Shown here: in pieces, positions 1 to 12,300 of the stretch
How positions within the stretch are numbered: position 1 is the stretch's first letter
Layout: each line of letters opens with the position of its first letter
From: Ligula intestinalis
Taxonomy: Eukaryota > Platyhelminthes > Cestoda > Diphyllobothriidea > Diphyllobothriidae
DNA length: 64,000 nucleotides
Assembly: GCA_036362985.1 (NCBI GenBank)
Contig: JAYGXS010000008.1
Span: 9,740,345 to 9,804,344, forward strand
Direction of reading: 5' to 3'
Notes under the pieces: generated by a model
What the model saw: only the letters and a program-made list of their open reading frames with translations
Told to the model about the DNA's origin: nothing
Database searches by the model: none
Translations under genes and position numbers: made by a program

Positions 1-305
1 AACTGATCGGTTTAGGCTTATCTGCTACAATATAGTAGGTATACAAGTGGATATATCAAAAGACATCTGCATATGAGAATGTCTCCAGCCAACCCTGTCC
101 TATTGACCGGATAATTAAAGGCAGGTGACGCTGATTGGCTTACACTGTAGCCAACCATAGAACCTTATGTTAGGCATCGTCTTAATTCAACTGTTTTCAT
201 ACTTCTCTACTTTGTCAGCCGACGAGCTGGTAGGTCAGGCTTGAAAATTTACACAATAAAGCTAATGAGTCCCCAAGTAACTTTATATGTACCAATTTAA
301 GTTAC

Positions 306-3300
306 CTTCGTTTCCACCGTCGGCAAGGAAGCGGGTCTGACTGATGCCCAGGCTAAGAGACTGGCCATCTGCGCTAGGAAGGGGACGGACTGAGAGGACT
401 GGATAGCCGGTCTGTTTGGTCCACGTCGACATAATCTCCTTCACTGGCTGGCCACTGACCTCCGCCAAGGCTCGCCACAAATCCGTGGTGACCGTGTTAG
501 AATACTGGTGCCTCTTGAAATATAGTTGCAAACCGGCTTTGAAGACCTTAAAGGGAAACCAAAAAGAATGAACAAGAAGAAGGGCAATCAGGTATCAAGT
601 GGACAAGTACGCTGTACTGGCAGTATTTAGAGCAACAGCAGCAATAATAACATATAGCAGTAGTCGTGGCAGCAGTAGTGTTATCCAGGGTTCCCAGCAA
701 AAACAATTAAACCTGGCCAACCGCGGCATGAACAGGATAAAAAACTGATTAAGAACGCAAGTAGTTGATAAAATCCGTTGCTAAATAACCAACAGGGCGG
801 TTAGCAAACAAACTTTCTTGGTAGCATGAAGAAACTAACCGCTTTAAAACATTCCAGGCGGCTCTAGCAAAACAGATAAACTACTATTTCTAGTAGGTAA
901 TTGTACACCGATCTGTTTCAGGATGTACCTATCCTGGTTGAGGCCGTTGCAGGCTCGGCATGCCCAAGCGTCTTTGTTGGTAATACCTAAGGATAAACTA
1001 CTGTAACAATAGATTTCTGTTAAGTTCGATAAGGACGCTTTCAACAGATTTGGATTCGCGATGAACAGTATCTGTTTGCCTGTGTGACAGATCACGTGGT
1101 AGATGCGTTGGACTAACACGGAGGCCAGATCAGGGTACGGCGGACGTTATTAGGGGGTACACACCTATAACAAATTTCACAGCTAGTTGCTTTAGAGGAA
1201 ATTATAAATGGTCGTATATGCAGAATTTAGAGACCCAGTTTCAACTCAAGAATAAAATGAGGTTGGGGTGCATCCCGACAAAACCTTGGTTCGCTTACAT
1301 CTTTAGGTCAACGAGGACGAATGTGTCAGATCAAAACAGGGTCCCTAGTATATTTACCTAATAATCATTTATAAGCGTACGTAGCAGTGATAACTATCCT
1401 CTTTGAGAACTATTTAATGTGATCATGAACAATAAACTCAATCCCTCAGAAATCGGATTTATTAGCTTATTAGCTTCTATTTCAGATCCTCTGCCACGAC
1501 TCACAGACGATATGGCGAGTTCCACAAAACCTTGGCGATTATGGTAGTTTTCGACTACATCTCTGATATTTGACCAGTAGCGGTCTCAGACCTCTTTACG
1601 ATTACCTATGACTAAGGATTCCCGACGGAATCCGAAACGTCAGGCAAATAAAACTCTTGTTCCAGTGATCGCATCTTCGTCTTCTGAGTAGCGGTAATGT
1701 CACTGATCACTGTTCCTGGGATGGGGGTACTACTGATGAGCGCAGTAATGTTCTGACAGGGGTCTACTTTACTACTGCCCTATCGATCGGGACAAGTGAG
1801 TTCCGTTAGCGATAGGTGAACACTCATCAACGAGTATTGTGTTGACCATTCAACGATCAGTCTTCCACCAACAATTGCTGAGTTGGCAGTGACGAAATAA
1901 TCGGCCGTCATCCTCTCCATTGCTGTTTTTGGTTAGTCAGTCACGCACCCACTTGCTTAAAGATCCTGCATAACGTCGAATGGACACAATCTCATCCATA
2001 AGTCAAGTGATCTCCTTTACATCATTTCAGCATATAGTGTCACTGTGTAACCTCCTTGCAAACTTTTCGATCAGACGACTGCTAAGGGTCTACTGCTGCC
2101 GGTTCAAGCTGAACGACCTATGCGCCTTAAATTCGTCGAAGGCTCCGGGAGTCTTGTTATTTACTCATGCGAAAGGTGAAATCGAACTGCGTGCATAACA
2201 TCTGCGATCAACAAGTCAGTTGGTATGCTCTTGTAAGCTCGACCTAAAGGCCGCATAGGGGATCTTAAATGCAAGGCGAAGAGATTTTCTTCAACATTGT
2301 CTAAGTAGCGCACTCCACATAAACGAACTCAAGGTCCGTGTGCTTCACTCGACTGTGTAGGCTAGGTTTTGTTTAAACCAACAGCAGGACACGGATTTGG
2401 GTAAACACCGCATCACAAATGCCTCCGCGCTAAATCCTACGGCTTTACTCAGTGCCAATAGAGGAGCATATCCGAATTCCAGGTAGCAGATCAGAAAAAG
2501 AAGAAGCGATCACTAGAACAAGAGGTGTTCCAGTGATCGCTTCTTCTTCGTCTTCCTCTTCTTCTTCTTCTTCTTCTTCTTCTTTTTCTTCTTCTTCTTC
2601 GTCTTTTGCTTCTTCTACTTGATCATCTTCTTATTCTCCTTCTTCTTTTTCTTTTTCTACTTCATCATCATCTTCTTCTCCTTCTCCTTCTTTTTTTTCT
2701 TTTTCTTCTTTTTCTTCTTCTTCTTCTTTTTCTTCTGCTACTTCATCATCATCATCTTCTTCTTCTTCTTCTACTACTACTACTACTACTTTACTCAGTC
2801 TCATATCCCAACATTAACCAAACCATAATCCCGACCCTTACCTCACCTGGGATTTGGCAAAAGACTAACATTCGTAACATGAGGGGGCACTTGGAAACAT
2901 ACCCGGTAAAAGTTAAGATGGCCGCCCACCTTAGATAGCCCCAGCCCCTAGTCTCGAGGTTACTTCTAATTTTATTAGTTTCAGTTTAGTTTAGGTTTCT
3001 GCTTATTATTTACTTTATTAGTATAAGTTTAAGCTTTTTTAGTTAAGTTTGATACCGCTAACGTTAGGTAAACATACTCAAATAACTACGACCTACTACA
3101 GTGACTTAAGTAAGCTCCATGGTCCCTCCATGGTGTCTTTGGAGCTTACACTGGAGCCTACGGACCCTGGACGAACGAGTTTGTCCTCTAACTGCCTATC
3201 TGCCACTGTACCTTTCCAATCAAAAACCGACAAGACAGTGATCCCGTGCTGCATTTGTTAAAGCGTTGGACTTCTAATAAACCAGGTCGCGGGTTCGAAG

Positions 3301-6300
3301 CTCGAGCAGGGCACCAATTTCCGGGGCAACATTTGAGCTGAGTATGATTAGCTGACGACGGCTAATAAGCCAGCCATGGCCATTCCTAGTCTCCTTTGTC
3401 TTCTTCGGTAATTCCCTTCTGTCAAATACCTACTATATATTAAACTAAAGTAACGAAAGAAAGCTAAACTAAACAAAACCAAGAAAACTAAATAATAAAC
3501 TAAAAACTAGCCTTAACGAATGCTACCGGTCCTGGAGCTAGGGATAGCTAAGGGTGAAGACCAACTTAATTGCTACCCCCTACCCTCCTAAAATATTTAT
3601 AATTATTTTTGTGAGGGGCTACCTGTTATGCCACGTCAAAGCCTTGACGGAAAATAACAAAATTTCCTCAGTAAACAAGGGAACCAAAATGTGGCCGTTG
3701 CATACTTGCACACTGGGAGCAACACAGTCATGGACTTGTCAACGTAGGCATCTTATCAACACAACCGTCAATTGTCTGTGCGCATAAAAGGCCTGATGTG
3801 TGATCCCTCCAGATTAGAGAGGACGCCTCCTAGCCATCAGGGTAGCAGACATATCGATCAAGTTGCGCTGCTGCCGGTAGACTTGGCTGCGAAAGTTCGA
3901 GGGAGGGGGGGGGAGGGAGCATTCGGGGTCGCCGGTTCGACTCCGTGTGGCAGCAAACTTTTTCCGTCCGCGTGAGTGCTACCTTCCTGCAGTCAGCCAA
4001 AACAGGTAGTTCGACAACACAAATGCCTCACAATTACACCTCCCCCCTTTACACCTCAATTCACCGCTATAACGCGTATAGGATGCAAGTCTAAAAGATC
4101 GATAAAATTGGACAATGTCGAAGAATGTCACTGCCCTCATTGTCTGTACTTTTATTTACGCAGGGATTCGTGGAAAGCCAAATTAGACTAGTCGTAGCAA
4201 ATGAACCGTTTTGAACCGGTTCGAGGAAAGCGCTGGAAGCACAAAGCTTTGGCTGAGCCGGCAATAAACAACCGCTCACGGTGTGAGAAAGATTGAAAAT
4301 TCCACGACGCGATTGAACTACCGGAAAAAGACGCATCACGGACTCGTTCAGGCGAATATTCGCCAGAAAAGTCAATCGCCTGCCGGATTCTATTGTGTTT
4401 CCACTCCAGACAATGCTGACACCTGAGTCATCACGCCTCATCTTGCACGATCTTGGTGGCAGGACTAAGATACGTCTTATAGGTAATTTCTCCTCCAAAC
4501 TTAAGGAAAGTCACTGCAGCGCATGATTCTACCTCCGGTCTTGTTGATTCTGTCTTAACACAGGGCACATGTGGGGCAGATGGAGGAGGGAGCACAGCAG
4601 CTGTAGTGCAGTTCTAATATAGCTTAAAACTAATCCACGAGCAAATTACTGTTCCTGCACTACTATGCTTTGGTATACACGGCAACAGTAGCTTATGTAG
4701 CCCCATTAATTAATCCCTACAACCTGCATGTGTTCCTATGAAAACGGTGTTTATCGGGTTTTATGGGCGGGAAATTGGAACACGCAGTGAAATATACTTT
4801 AAAAATGCTATATGCATCTTTATTTTACTGTATTTAGAAGTGTTGTTGATTTATATCTGTAGAGTTTCCTAATCTGTAATCTCATTTAACTTATTGCGGA
4901 CAAATCCGATTATCAAATCGCAGGTTTCTTGAATTTCCCGAAACATTGAAATGATGGTTAGGAGGTCGTCTATTTCAACTTACCTAAGGTTCAACTTACC
5001 GTTCTGGAGTTAGATTAGTGTATTCCGCGGCGCGAACAACCTGCTCTTAGCGGCCGCGGGAAGCAACTTCGACTACATTTTTTTTCATTTCACACTTTCT
5101 TCCAAAAATTTCCTTCTCTGCCTATCCTATTTCCCCACCCCACAAAACTCTTTAACCACCGTTTTTGCAGGACAAAATGCTGGAACTAGGGGTATATGAG
5201 TGGGGCTACATGAGCTACTTTTGCCGGTATATACTGCGGACCTCACCGGATGTGACGGTCGAAATGTCATACACGTACCTTCGTTATATGACTTTTGTGG
5301 AATGAAGTTCGCCTTGTTTACCCTCCTGACAACGACAAATAAAGCGACAGTCAGAAACTTTACAATTCCATTCGTTACTTGACCTTACCTTACTGTGAGT
5401 GCAAAACAAAGCAACAGTCAATGAATTAGTACAAGATTAAAACTACTATAGCGTATCGTAAATGAGCTATTTTGAAAAACACATATTTGACGATTGTGTA
5501 CTCTCTTTTTTGGGTCAACCATTTATTATCTGTAATTATAGTATATTGAGCTAATTGTTAAATGAAAGTAAGGTGCTTTGGGAGTATGACTTGGGTCATC
5601 TCTAGAGTATCCACTTCGGCAACAAACATTTTTGTGAGTTGTACCAAACATTTGTGGTGGGTCCTGGGACCTAACCGCGCGAATTTTCGTCCCATTAATG
5701 TGTCCAGCAGATCTACCGATGCATTTGGGGGAGAGGGGTCGTACGTCTTTTGTTATAAGGCCTTGCTACCACTGTAGTGCTAGCTGCGCTAACAGGCCCC
5801 GATACTGTGGTCCATGCCACATCTTCGTATGTAGAAATTAACGACGGCGTATCAGCGGTAGGGTATCCTCGTTAGTGAGCCATCATTCAATGCTTATCAA
5901 CCCACACTAACCTACCTAGTTTGGCAGGGCTGCTGCAATGTGGTCCCTTACCTCCCGCACACGCCACTCCAACCCACGCATGCGGACGAGAAAGTGGACA
6001 TAGGCTTCCACGCATGCTGATTTTTTTTACCACAATTTGAGGATGGTACCACTTTTACACACGCCAATTCGAGTACAAACGTGTCTGTGTGACGGAGCAA
6101 GCGCGCAAGTTACCGCCCGCGTGCCCTCGTGCCAGGGCGGCAGGAACACCCATCGAAATCGTGGTCGATTTTTTTCTCATGGACAAAGAATGGAAAAACG
6201 AAAGCAATAGATCTCACCTTATCTGCTATTTAGACCACCAGACTCTTACACCGGATAAAGCATACAACTAGAAGAGCTTTTCCATTCAAATTTTACAGTA

Positions 6301-9300
6301 CGCCCTGTTTATCGGTCTTAAGACAGCCGTGGTGGTGTTGGTGGTGTTGGCGGCGGCGGTGGTGTGGTGTTGGTGGTGGTGTTGGCGGCGGCGGCGGTGG
6401 TGGTGGTGGTGTTGGTGGTGGTGTGGTGTTGGTGGTGGTGTTGGCGGCGGCGGTGGTGGTGGTGGTGTTGGTGGTGGTGGTGGTTCAAAAAGTGGTTCAA
6501 GTTTAAGGCGAATTCAGCGACAATTAAGTTGACCAGATAACCGGGGAAAAAGAAGGGAACAATACCTCGGCTCCAAGGTAGTCATTCAGCATTCGGATAA
6601 CCGAGGCGCCCTTTTGGTAGGAGACAGCGTCAAATATTTCCTCAACCTCATCCGGGTGGTTGACGTCAATCTGTGAGAAAAGCAGGAGAACGAAGAGAAA
6701 ATCAACGCAATCTTCTACGCCGTAAAACAAGTCACTTAAAGGTCAAGTGAGTAACAACGCAATGTGAACAACAGTCTGAGGTCACGGCCGTTTTCACCAG
6801 TCCTAATCGTTGACTGTCATCCGTGCAAGTGAGAGAAAACAATAGGTTCCACCGGAACTGGACTAGAAAAGGAAGGGCAACCGCAGCTACGATTTCCGAA
6901 GAAGTTCAATCGTCACCCGGCCATCATCGTCAACGATGCGTCTTTACCGCTCATCCGTAAGCCCAAGCTCCTCGACATCCCTTTCTACCCACTCTTTCTT
7001 AGGAGCCTAGCCTAACCAAATGCCAGAGGGCTTGCAGGCTCTCCTGAGGCGTCAATCCTGTCACCGACTGCCACAATGATTCCTTTGTCAACAGAGGACT
7101 GTCTTCAAGGTCATATGCCTTCGCTGGTAACTGTAATCATGTAACAGCCTTAATTCTCCGAACCACTCGCACACGCATGCGAGCCCACGCGCGTGCCTTA
7201 CTCGTCGTAGTTCCTCAAGGACCATCTAGGTGCCTCCCACAGCAGGTGACTTTAGCTCAACGCACTCAATCGTGCCACGAGCAAACTCGCTTGAACATCA
7301 CTCATCAGCCACTGAAATCTCAGACAGTGCGTTGCAACATGGACAGGCAAAGACAAAGCCAGTCCGCCCTATTACTGGGCTTCGTCCCTAGGGGGGAAAA
7401 TTTAGCCCTGGACATTGCCAGCGGCAACTGCTTCCCGAAAAAGCAACTCTGGGTTTCGTACACAATAAACTCTCGTCAAAGTAGATTCCAAAGTCACGCC
7501 TTTATTAGTGTGTTCTTCCTTTGGGAGTTCAAAGGGCGTACTTTGGCAGACACAGCCCGAATTCACCGCTACAACACTCTTCAGGTGCACGGACTATACC
7601 ACAGAAGCCGCAGGCAAAGTGAGCCGCTGCACCAAGGTCCTCAAGGCTCTAGCGGGCACATCCTGGGACTGCACGGCAGAGACTTTGGCGACCACGTTCA
7701 AAGCGCTGGCCAAACCGCATATCACTTATGCGGCACCAATCTTGTCTCCTACGATCAAGCCTTCGCCGCCTTTAGTCAGCACAGAACGCTGCCCTTCGCT
7801 CAATCACGGGTTACTATAAAATGTCGCCTATAGATCATCTTCACGTGGAGGCCTCTGTCCTGCCGGTCACCTCTCACAACGCACTCGTAGGCCAGCAGTT
7901 TTGGTGAACCTGTTTGCAACTCGGGCATCCTAATCACTACCGTTGCCACGCTCCTGAACCCCACCGAGGCGTTCACCCCCTAGATTACAGCTCCCCACAA
8001 GGAAGCTGTAGCCTTGTGTCTTTCAGATCTACCCGTTGATGGCTCCGCCACCATGAAAGGCTTCCTCGACGCAAAACTCAGCTACTAGCCCACGGCCCTT
8101 TTAGGTGGCTATGCACCTCCGATTGCGGCCTCGGAGCAAAAACTATCAAAGGTCACTCGCTGTACCTTGGCTCAACCACACAGTTGCTACTCCATGCTCC
8201 TTCACCAGTACCAACGCCGGCTCGAACCGTCTAAATCCGACAGCTGCCCCGATTGCGGCGTCTTTGCGCATGACTGTCAGTATCTTTTAACCTGCAGCTC
8301 CCGGCCAGGCACCCAACTCAACCCCGTGAACCTTTGCCACAAGCCAGTTGAGGTTGCGGCTTTTCTCCGTCTTCCATCTCCAACCAATTTGGATTCCGGC
8401 GGGGAATTTTTATCCAACATGGGCTACGACATACACACATGATTTGCTCCAACTGGCTATTAGACATTGGTCTAGGATAGGGCCCTGGTCTAGGCGTGTC
8501 ACAGCATGAAAGGATCCTCGCTGTGGACCAAATCAGGCTTTAACCGGGTGGAGAGATTACCCACCGAGTTTAATCAAGTTGCGTTCGCTGATAACCAGAA
8601 TTATGCCGTTGCCCTAGGTACAGCCGTCGCGCGCCTTCACACACGATAAATGTATGCTGAGTCGGATCAGAGTGGATTAGAGTCAACAGGGTCCCTGTTG
8701 CAACTGCCAGTCCCTAAATATATAGTAATCTTGCCCTGGATACTGTAAATATAAGACCATATAGGACGAAATCCCCCTGCTACCTCGTATAAGATCTTGC
8801 GAAAGGGTTGTGATGAGCGAAAAGTCGCTCAATACGCCGTACAATGCTTTGAAGACGTATAAAAACCTAACAAGAAATGGCCAATGATCTAAACAAAGCA
8901 TATAGACAGGAGTGTCGAAGGATTTACAAACGCCCAAATTTAGCCTGCTTTAGTCATTTTATTGAGCTGAAGGCTTGGCTGGTAGACGTACTGCGTTACG
9001 CGTCGGCATGAGCTTTTTTCAACTCCACTGACTGAATGAAATACAATGTACGAGTTGCTCGTTCACCTGAAAATTCACCTAGCGTTCGGAGATTAGAGAC
9101 ATGGCAGGTTTGCTGACAGCAAATCCCAAAAAACCCTTAGGACTGCACAAACCAATTACGTGGTCATGGTTTGAAGCAGCCAAAAACACGTACTGCAGTG
9201 ATTCGGGAGCTTACTAACCAACGTGCCGATTATCATGCTTGCAAAAAGCCTTGTTTGCAAAATAAAGGTGCCAATTGACAAAGGGGGCGGCTTACTTCGA

Positions 9301-12300
9301 TCGGATGGCTTGTTTTGAGTTCGTCCAGTTTGAGTGCGCGAGCATACTCCTGGGATACAAAAAGCGTCTGTAATGCAGAAAAAGCAAAAAACGTCAGATG
9401 ATTTGACAGCACTTAACTTATGCACTTGGATTTCAACCGTCTCAACTATGAAGGTCTTGGTATTACCGGCAAAAAAACAAGGGAGACTGAAATTTGGCCG
9501 TTTCTGGCTTATAAGTCGTCGTCAGCCAGTCATAACCAGACCCACATGGCGTCCCGCCCGAGCCTCGAACTCGCGACCTTCTTGATCAGACCCAAACACC
9601 CTAACTATTGAGCCATGAGCTCGCTCTCTTGTCGGATTATTGACACTCATTGATGAACGTTCACCCGACCGCTAGTGGATCTCATCTGTCCCACTTTGCC
9701 TTCGGCTCCGCCAGAGGTCCTGACAGCCGAAACAGCCGGTAGAATAGACAGATAGTATTACCGGAATCCGGGGTCTGAAATGGACTACAAGGTATCCTCC
9801 TCACATACAGGATGTCAGGACGCGAAATCGGTATTGAATAATTTACCATGGGGGGATTGGAGATAGGAGAAAAGTTACCATTTGGCGATGACACATAACT
9901 CAAGGCCCCGAGGTAGACTACGTTCTGTGTCCTATTGTAGACCAGTGTGTGGTGTCATTAAAGAGCTACGATTCACTCAGTCGAATAAACTTGCATTTGC
10001 CAATGAGTACTAGACACGTTTTGCTGTATAAATTTGTTCTCTCCCTGTTCAGTGCGGCAGGAGTTAACAAATTCAGGTTAAAGGATTTTTTCCAGGGACA
10101 TGAAAATTCCCGCCTTTTAGGCTAGTATAAACTACCAGAGTTAAACATGTTTTTTTTTATCCTGCACACAAAAAAACTGTAAGGACCATTACAAAGCCCG
10201 CTTTCCGATACAGCAACCGAGGCGTTTACGCCAGAAAGCACACGGCTGTCGCCCAACACCCATGGCTAGTACTATTTACTACAATGTTTCGCCTCCCTTG
10301 AGAAAAATTAGGTTTAAAGAAGCAGTTTGTGTGGTAGCAGTGAAAAATATGATTGAAAAGGTTTACTGCAAAAAAAGCGTGGTAATTTTCATTGGCTGGG
10401 AACAGTCATGGTCATTACCATTACCAGAATTAAACTTGGTGATTCGAAGAGCTACACAGACGGGGAAGCTGAAAATTCATTGTGAAGTGAATTTTGGCGG
10501 GAACTGTTTGTTTATTTTTAGAATTTTGAAAAGCTGGAGGTGGATATGAACAAGGAAAACCAACTGCAGGACTTGAAAAAAAGGAAGCTACACCTTGCAA
10601 CAAGTTTATGCTCTAGAGAACCTCTAGAAACTGATGCTGTTGCGTCTATGATGACTCCGGACTGACAAACGGCAGAGTGGGAATAGAAGAAAAGTTTCGA
10701 TGACTTCATCGTGTGTCCTTTGGTGGAATAGCGTGGTGACGTTAAAGAGTTACGATTCACCAAATCAGATGCTGCGATTTTTCGGTGAGTACAAGAAGTT
10801 GTTTATGTTCAATGCGGTATTGGTAAAACAGTGAAAAGCTTTTTTCCCAGGACCTGACAATTTTCTGTATTCAAGCTAGTATAAACTAACCGGGGTTTAC
10901 CCTTTTCTTTGGTTCCGTGCGGAAATTTTAAGGATGGCTGGGTTTACGTCGAAAAACCTGTAGTGACGCTGAACTGCCTCTTCGTTTTACTTGGTAAAAT
11001 ATGCCTTGCATGAACTTAACAACTTTTTAATAAGACGTTGAACGAAGACGTGCTTTTATCTGCAAACGACTTTGCTCTTATTCAATGGTTCGTAACAGTT
11101 GGGATACTCCTATCTCAGATTCTTACATAGGCTATTTCGTATCCTACAAGCCCGCGGTTGTCTCACAACAGCTGTGGATAGTGTTAGACACTACAATGGT
11201 TTGCTTCCCTGGCAATGTCAACCGGTGATAAAAATTAATTATCGAGAAGTAGACGGTGGTGGAGAGATGTCAAGTTGTAAAAATGTAATTTAAGAAGTGG
11301 ACAGCAGAAAGTGCAGTAATTTTCATTGGCTGGGAACAATGATGACTATTACCATTAATAGAACGAAACTTGGTGATTCGAAGAGCTACACAGACTGGGA
11401 AGCTGAAACTTCATTGTGAAGGGAATTTTGACGGGAACTGTTTTTTTTACTGCTCGAATTTTGAAGTGCCGGGGGTGGATGTGGACAGGAAAAACCTTCT
11501 TGCAAACTGATACTTCAGGATTTGAAAAAAAGAAAGCAACGCCTTGCGACAAGTTTATGCTCAACAGGCAAAGCTACAATGTTTCGCCTCCCACACACAT
11601 ATGTGACCGCCGTTTAACTTTAAAAGTTAAGTCGCTCAGGCGCACAATGATAACTTATGAGTATGTCCGAGAACGCGGAGATGGGTGATATACGCTGCGC
11701 AAAAAAATCTGCAAGCAACATTAAAGCAGGTGTTTTGAACCAGTAACCAAAAGAGTTTACGCCAGAAAGCACACGGCTGTCGCCCAACACCCATAGCTAG
11801 TACTATTTACTACAATTTTTCGCCCCCTTTGAGAAAAATTAGTTTTAAAGAAGCAGTTTGTGTGGTAGCAGTGAAAAGTATGATTTAAAAGGTGTACAGC
11901 AAAAAAGGCGTGGTGATTTTCATGGGCTGGGAACAATAATGGCCATTGCCATTACTAGAATGAAACTTGGTGGTTCGAAGAGGTACATAGACGGGGGAAG
12001 TGAAAACGCATTGTGAAGTGAATTTTGACGGAAACTGTTTGATGAGAAAAAATAGTAATTGATAAGTAGGCGGTGGTGGAGATGGCAAGGTGTAAAAATA
12101 TAATTCAAAGGAGGGACAGAAAAAAAAGAGTTTGGTAATTTCCATGGGCTGGGAACGATAATGACCATTACCATTACAGAAGAAAACTCGGTGATTCGAA
12201 AAGGTGCACAGAGTGGGAAGCTAAAAATTCATTGTGAAGGGAATTTTGACGGGAACTGCTCGTTTACTATTAGAATTTTGAAGCGCAGGGGGATGTCTTT

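Larger units (their letters stand above)
547..6565 (-). other. Intron 9 of copy A, about 6 kb, repeat-rich and without recognised genes
   Basis: The exon-proximal end resembles intron 9 of copies B (215 bp) and C (551 bp), so nearly all of this intron is added sequence. It holds a perfect-loop hairpin, a TTC tract, tRNA-like sequence and a GGT array, listed separately. An open frame of 135 codons lies at 4091-4498 on the minus strand, but I see no family motif in it. The stretches 600-2480 and 3400-6300 show nothing else I can name. Confidence 0.6.

Noticed and set aside
2606..2938. Open frames of Leu, Phe and His runs
   Set aside because: They are translations of the TTC microsatellite and have no coding signal.
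2955..3535. AT-rich stretches near 2955-3055 and 3430-3530 that look like inverted arms
   Set aside because: The similarity is mostly shared TTTAGTTTA composition, with no convincing alignment.
3890..3965. tRNA-like B box (GGTTCGACTCC) on the plus strand
   Set aside because: No A box at proper spacing and a long G run where the anticodon arm should be.
4091..4498. 135-codon open frame on the minus strand in copy A intron 9
   Set aside because: No family motif, no splice partners and no counterpart in B or C.
6318..6532. Gly, His and Thr-rich open frames on both strands
   Set aside because: They come from the GGT/GGC array.
7177..7833. 218-codon open frame
   Set aside because: It joins element X to a piece of LINE in the wrong frame and is a chance composite.
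10262..10549. 95-codon open frame in repeat T
   Set aside because: The frame is not conserved in the other T units.
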